From an uncultured Flavobacteriaceae bacterium (GTDB lineage: Bacteria > Bacteroidota > Bacteroidia > Flavobacteriales > Flavobacteriaceae), in the NCBI GenBank assembly GCA_945788155.1, contig CALZKX010000381.1:1-8760 (forward strand): DNA of 8,760 nucleotides. The letters run 5' to 3'. Shown in pieces: positions 6,401-8,760 of this stretch (positions are counted from its first letter, which is position 1; each line of letters starts with the position of its first letter). Below the pieces are notes generated by a model that was not told the origin of the DNA, did not search any database, and saw nothing but the letters and a program-made list of their open reading frames with translations. The translations under genes and the position numbers were made by a program.

Positions 6401-7109
6401 CTGGAATTACATAAAAGGTCTTGGTTTAATTGCTTTAGTAAGCTTTGTTTTCGTGTTTTCATCATTTAGGAACAACACAAGAAAGATCAAAGAAATTAAA
6501 GTGAATTTTCTAGGCGAAAATAATTTATTCATGACCGAAGCATCGGTTAATAAATTGTTAATACAAAATAACGAAGACCTTCCAAACATGGCTAAAGAAA
6601 TTTTAGATTTGAATGATATAGAGAATGTCCTAAAATCTAATCCAATGATCAAAACCGCAGAAGTGCATCTTACTGTTAATGGAGAGGTTAGAGCTAATAT
6701 TTTACAGCGAAAACCAATAGCGAGAGTAAGCACAAATGCATCATATTATATAGATGATGAAGGTGCGTTTATGCCTTTATCTACGTTTCATGCAGCTCGT
6801 GTGCCATTAGTAACAGGTCATGTTAACAAAAATAAGCTAAGCAATGTATATACAATTGCTAACAAAATTTTTAATGACCAATTTTTAATGACGCATGTTG
6901 TAGAAATTTATCAAAACCAAGATGAAACATTTGTTTTAAAAACAAGAGCTTTCGATTTTGAAATTTGGTTAGGAAATTTAGATAATCTAGAAAATAAAAT
7001 AAGCAATTTGAAAGCATTTTATCAAAAAGCGAAAAAAGACGATATGCTAAGCAAGTATAGTAAAGTGAATTTGCAGTTTGATAATCAAGTTGTATGCACT
7101 AAAAAGTAA
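6390..7109 (+). CDS. ftsQ: Cell division protein FtsQ (DivIB-like), TTG start
   Basis: FtsQ is a bitopic inner-membrane divisome scaffold with a periplasmic POTRA domain and beta domain that connects FtsB/FtsL to the rest of the machine. The 239 residues start with a short basic cytoplasmic tail (RVNWNYIKG), then one membrane helix (about 10-26), a POTRA-like segment (about 33-107, KIKEIKVNF to ILQRKPIARV) and a beta domain with YYIDDEGAFMPLS (119-131). Primary-sequence conservation is weak, so position between murC and ftsA is important evidence. The start is unusual: TTG at 6390-6392. A stop (TAA, 6384-6386) lies two codons upstream in frame, with only GTA between. The next GTG is inside the membrane helix, so TTG is the only start that keeps the helix whole. 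It overlaps murC by 11 bases and ends 3 bases before ftsA. At 239 residues it is shorter than E. coli FtsQ (276), as I recall for Flavobacteriia. Confidence 0.93.
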   Translation: MRVNWNYIKGLGLIALVSFVFVFSSFRNNTRKIKEIKVNFLGENNLFMTEASVNKLLIQNNEDLPNMAKEILDLNDIENVLKSNPMIKTAEVHLTVNGEVRANILQRKPIARVSTNASYYIDDEGAFMPLSTFHAARVPLVTGHVNKNKLSNVYTIANKIFNDQFLMTHVVEIYQNQDETFVLKTRAFDFEIWLGNLDNLENKISNLKAFYQKAKKDDMLSKYSKVNLQFDNQVVCTKK

Positions 7110-7112
7110 ATT

Positions 7113-8438
7113 ATGGAGAGTAATAATATTTCAGTTGGACTAGATATTGGAACCACAAAGATTGTGGCTATGATTGGACGTAAAAATGAATACGGAAAGG
7201 CAGAAATTCTTGGTATTGGAAAATCTAAGAGCCTTGGTGTTCATAGAGGTGTAGTGAATAATATTACACAAACCATACAATCCATTCAACAAGCGGTTCA
7301 AGAAGCCGAAGCTGCTTCTGGTGTAAAAATTGAAGAAGTAACCGTTGGTATCGCTGGACAACATATTAGAAGCCTTCAACATAGTGATTATATAACAAGA
7401 TCAAACTCTGAAGTTGTTATTGATGAAGATGATATAGATAGATTGATTAATCAGGTTCATAAATTAGTAATGCTTCCAGGCGAAGAAATTATACATGTAT
7501 TGCCACAAGAATATAAAGTAGATGGTCAAGCCGAAGTAAAAGAACCTATTGGAATGTATGGAGGAAGACTTGAAGCTAATTTCCATGTCGTGGTTGGTCA
7601 AGTATCTTCTATTAGAAATATAGGTCGTTGTGTTAAAAGTGCAGGATTAGAATTAGAAGGCATCACCTTAGAGCCTTTAGCTTCTGCGAATGCCGTTTTA
7701 AGTGAAGACGAAAAAGATGCAGGAGTGGCACTTATAGACATAGGTGGAGGAACAACCGATTTAGCCATTTTTAGGGACGGAATCATTCGTCATACAGCTG
7801 TAATCCCTTTTGGAGGAAACGTAATTACCGAAGATATAAAAGAAGGATGTTCAATTATTGAAAAACAAGCCGAATTACTTAAAATAAAGTTTGGTTCTGC
7901 TTGGCCTGGAGAAAATAAGGACAACGAAATTGTATCCATACCAGGACTTAGAGGAAGAGAACCAAAAGAAATTACATTAAAGAACCTGTCAAAAATTATT
8001 CATGCAAGAGTTGTGGAGATTATAGAGCAAGTCTATGTTGAAATAAAAAACTATGGTCATGAAGAACAAAAAAAGAAGCTAATTGCTGGTATTGTTTTAA
8101 CAGGTGGAGGAAGCCAGTTAAAACACTTAAAACAATTAGTAGAATACATAACAGGAATGGATACTAGAATTGGATATCCTAACGAGCATTTGGCAGGAGA
8201 TAGTGACGATGATGTAACAAGTCCATTATTTGCAACAGCAGTAGGACTGGTTATGGATGGCTTAAAACGCCAAGAGAAAAAACGATTGGAAAGTGTTGCG
8301 CAAGCTGCCCTTGAAGCTAACAAAACACTAGAAACTAACGAACAAGAACAAACCATTGAACAACCTAGAAAAGAACGAAAATCTTTTCTGGATAAATTAA
8401 CCGAACGCGTTAAAGATTTTTTAGATAACGCTGAGTAA
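7113..8438 (+). CDS. ftsA: Cell division protein FtsA (actin-like FtsZ membrane tether)
   Basis: FtsA is an actin-fold ATPase that polymerises on the cytoplasmic membrane, binds the FtsZ C-terminal peptide and recruits later divisome proteins. The 441 residues contain the phosphate-1 loop VGLDIGTTKI (8-17), the FtsA-specific 1C domain region (about 85-165, including LPQEYKVDGQ and the EPIGMYGGRLEANFHVV segment), the phosphate-2 loop LIDIGGGTTDLAIF (207-220) and the adenosine motif IVLTGGGSQLK (327-337). A hydrophilic, Glu/Gln-rich linker (about 398-422) leads to a C-terminal amphipathic helix, FLDKLTERVKDFLDNAE (425-441), the expected membrane-targeting sequence. The linker and length are slightly greater than in E. 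coli (420). The ATG lies 3 bases after the ftsQ stop. A 32-base spacer then leads to ftsZ. Confidence 0.98.
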   Translation: MESNNISVGLDIGTTKIVAMIGRKNEYGKAEILGIGKSKSLGVHRGVVNNITQTIQSIQQAVQEAEAASGVKIEEVTVGIAGQHIRSLQHSDYITRSNSEVVIDEDDIDRLINQVHKLVMLPGEEIIHVLPQEYKVDGQAEVKEPIGMYGGRLEANFHVVVGQVSSIRNIGRCVKSAGLELEGITLEPLASANAVLSEDEKDAGVALIDIGGGTTDLAIFRDGIIRHTAVIPFGGNVITEDIKEGCSIIEKQAELLKIKFGSAWPGENKDNEIVSIPGLRGREPKEITLKNLSKIIHARVVEIIEQVYVEIKNYGHEEQKKKLIAGIVLTGGGSQLKHLKQLVEYITGMDTRIGYPNEHLAGDSDDDVTSPLFATAVGLVMDGLKRQEKKRLESVAQAALEANKTLETNEQEQTIEQPRKERKSFLDKLTERVKDFLDNAE

Positions 8439-8470
8439 ACTAAAGAAACGAAACCAGTAAAACTAATTTT

Positions 8471-8760
8471 ATGAGCAGCAACAAAGACATTGGCAACATT
8501 ACATTCGATTTACCTAAAAATCAATCCAACGTCATTAAAGTAATTGGTGTTGGAGGTGGTGGTAGCAATGCTATCAACCACATGTTCCAACAAGGCATTA
8601 AAGGAGTAGATTTTGTAATCTGTAATACAGATGCCCAAGCCCTTAACAATAGTGGTGTCCCAAATAAAATTCAATTAGGTGTAAGCCTTACCGAAGGGTT
8701 AGGTGCAGGAGCAAATCCAGAAATTGGAGAACAAGCAGCTCTAGAAAGCCTAGAAGATAT
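8471..8760 (+). CDS. ftsZ: Cell division protein FtsZ, 5' part only (cut by window edge)
   Basis: FtsZ is the tubulin-like GTPase that forms the cytokinetic ring. Only 96 complete codons are in the window and the frame is open to the edge, so the truncation reflects the window boundary and not damage. The translation begins MSSNKDIGNITFDLPK and enters the conserved GTPase domain at about residue 21: VIKVIGVGGGGSNAIN (21-36) is the first nucleotide-binding loop, ICNTDAQAL (50-58) follows, and LTEGLGAGANPEIG (73-86) is a further nucleotide-contacting loop ahead of the tubulin signature, which lies outside the window. The ATG at 8471 follows an A/T-rich leader (ACTAATTTT) in a 32-base gap after ftsA. 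I see no convincing Bacteroidota promoter (TTG/TAnnTTTG) or terminator in that gap, so read-through from ftsA is the simplest view. ftsZ promoters in other bacteria often lie inside ftsQA, which I cannot judge here. Confidence 0.97.
   Translation, partial: MSSNKDIGNITFDLPKNQSNVIKVIGVGGGGSNAINHMFQQGIKGVDFVICNTDAQALNNSGVPNKIQLGVSLTEGLGAGANPEIGEQAALESLED

Noticed and set aside
6407..6733. Open frame of 108 codons on the - strand opposite ftsQ
   Set aside because: It has no recognisable motif or start context and lies wholly inside ftsQ; it is explained by AT-rich codon bias on the + strand.
6390..7109. ftsQ as a pseudogene because it lacks ATG
   Set aside because: The frame is intact with the membrane helix, the POTRA-like region and the conserved YYIDDEGAFMPLS segment; TTG is an accepted bacterial start codon.
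8057..8356. Open frame of 99 codons on the - strand opposite the 3' part of ftsA
   Set aside because: Cys/Ser/Phe-rich translation typical of the reverse complement of Lys/Glu/Gln-rich coding sequence; ftsA fully explains the region.
8439..8470. Promoter in the ftsA-ftsZ spacer
   Set aside because: No TTG plus TAnnTTTG pair at suitable spacing can be seen in the 32 bases; the AT-rich leader alone is not evidence.
8471..8760. Truncated or broken ftsZ
   Set aside because: The frame stays open with conserved FtsZ motifs up to the last base, so the window edge explains the missing remainder.

Overview
The window is a contiguous stretch of the division and cell wall (dcw) cluster of a low-GC member of the Bacteroidota, most likely a marine Flavobacteriaceae. 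The evidence is the gene order murE(end)-mraY-murD-ftsW-murG-murC-ftsQ-ftsA-ftsZ, with no murF, murB or ddl inside it. In addition, MraY carries a long insertion, there are no convincing Shine-Dalgarno sites, leaders are A/T-rich, and the spacers contain repeat fragments of a kind I recall from flavobacterial genomes. All genes are on the + strand, and coding density is near total.

Layout: positions 1-36 are the last codons of the upstream gene (probably murE). A 44-base spacer with a repeat fragment follows. mraY (81-1322) is followed by a 31-base spacer with a hairpin, then murD (1354-2757), whose 5' end reads through a second palindromic repeat. From there the genes are packed almost without gaps: murD/ftsW share one base, ftsW/murG abut, murG/murC overlap by 4 bases (ATGA), murC/ftsQ overlap by 11 bases, and ftsQ/ftsA are 3 bases apart. 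A 32-base spacer separates ftsA from ftsZ, which runs off the right edge after 96 full codons. No gene-free stretch exceeds 50 bases.

How the genes work together: MurC, MurD and MurE build the UDP-MurNAc peptide in the cytoplasm. MraY moves phospho-MurNAc-peptide onto undecaprenyl phosphate (lipid I), and MurG adds GlcNAc (lipid II). FtsW polymerises lipid II at the septum. FtsQ is a bitopic divisome scaffold, and FtsA anchors FtsZ filaments to the membrane. All core catalytic motifs I checked are intact.

I see no undescribed system here. The points worth a second look are that repeat fragments occur only in the two spacers flanking mraY, that one of them is translated as a roughly 25-residue N-terminal extension of MurD, and that ftsQ appears to start at TTG. 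Repeat-family and homology statements come from memory and from reading the sequence; no search was run.
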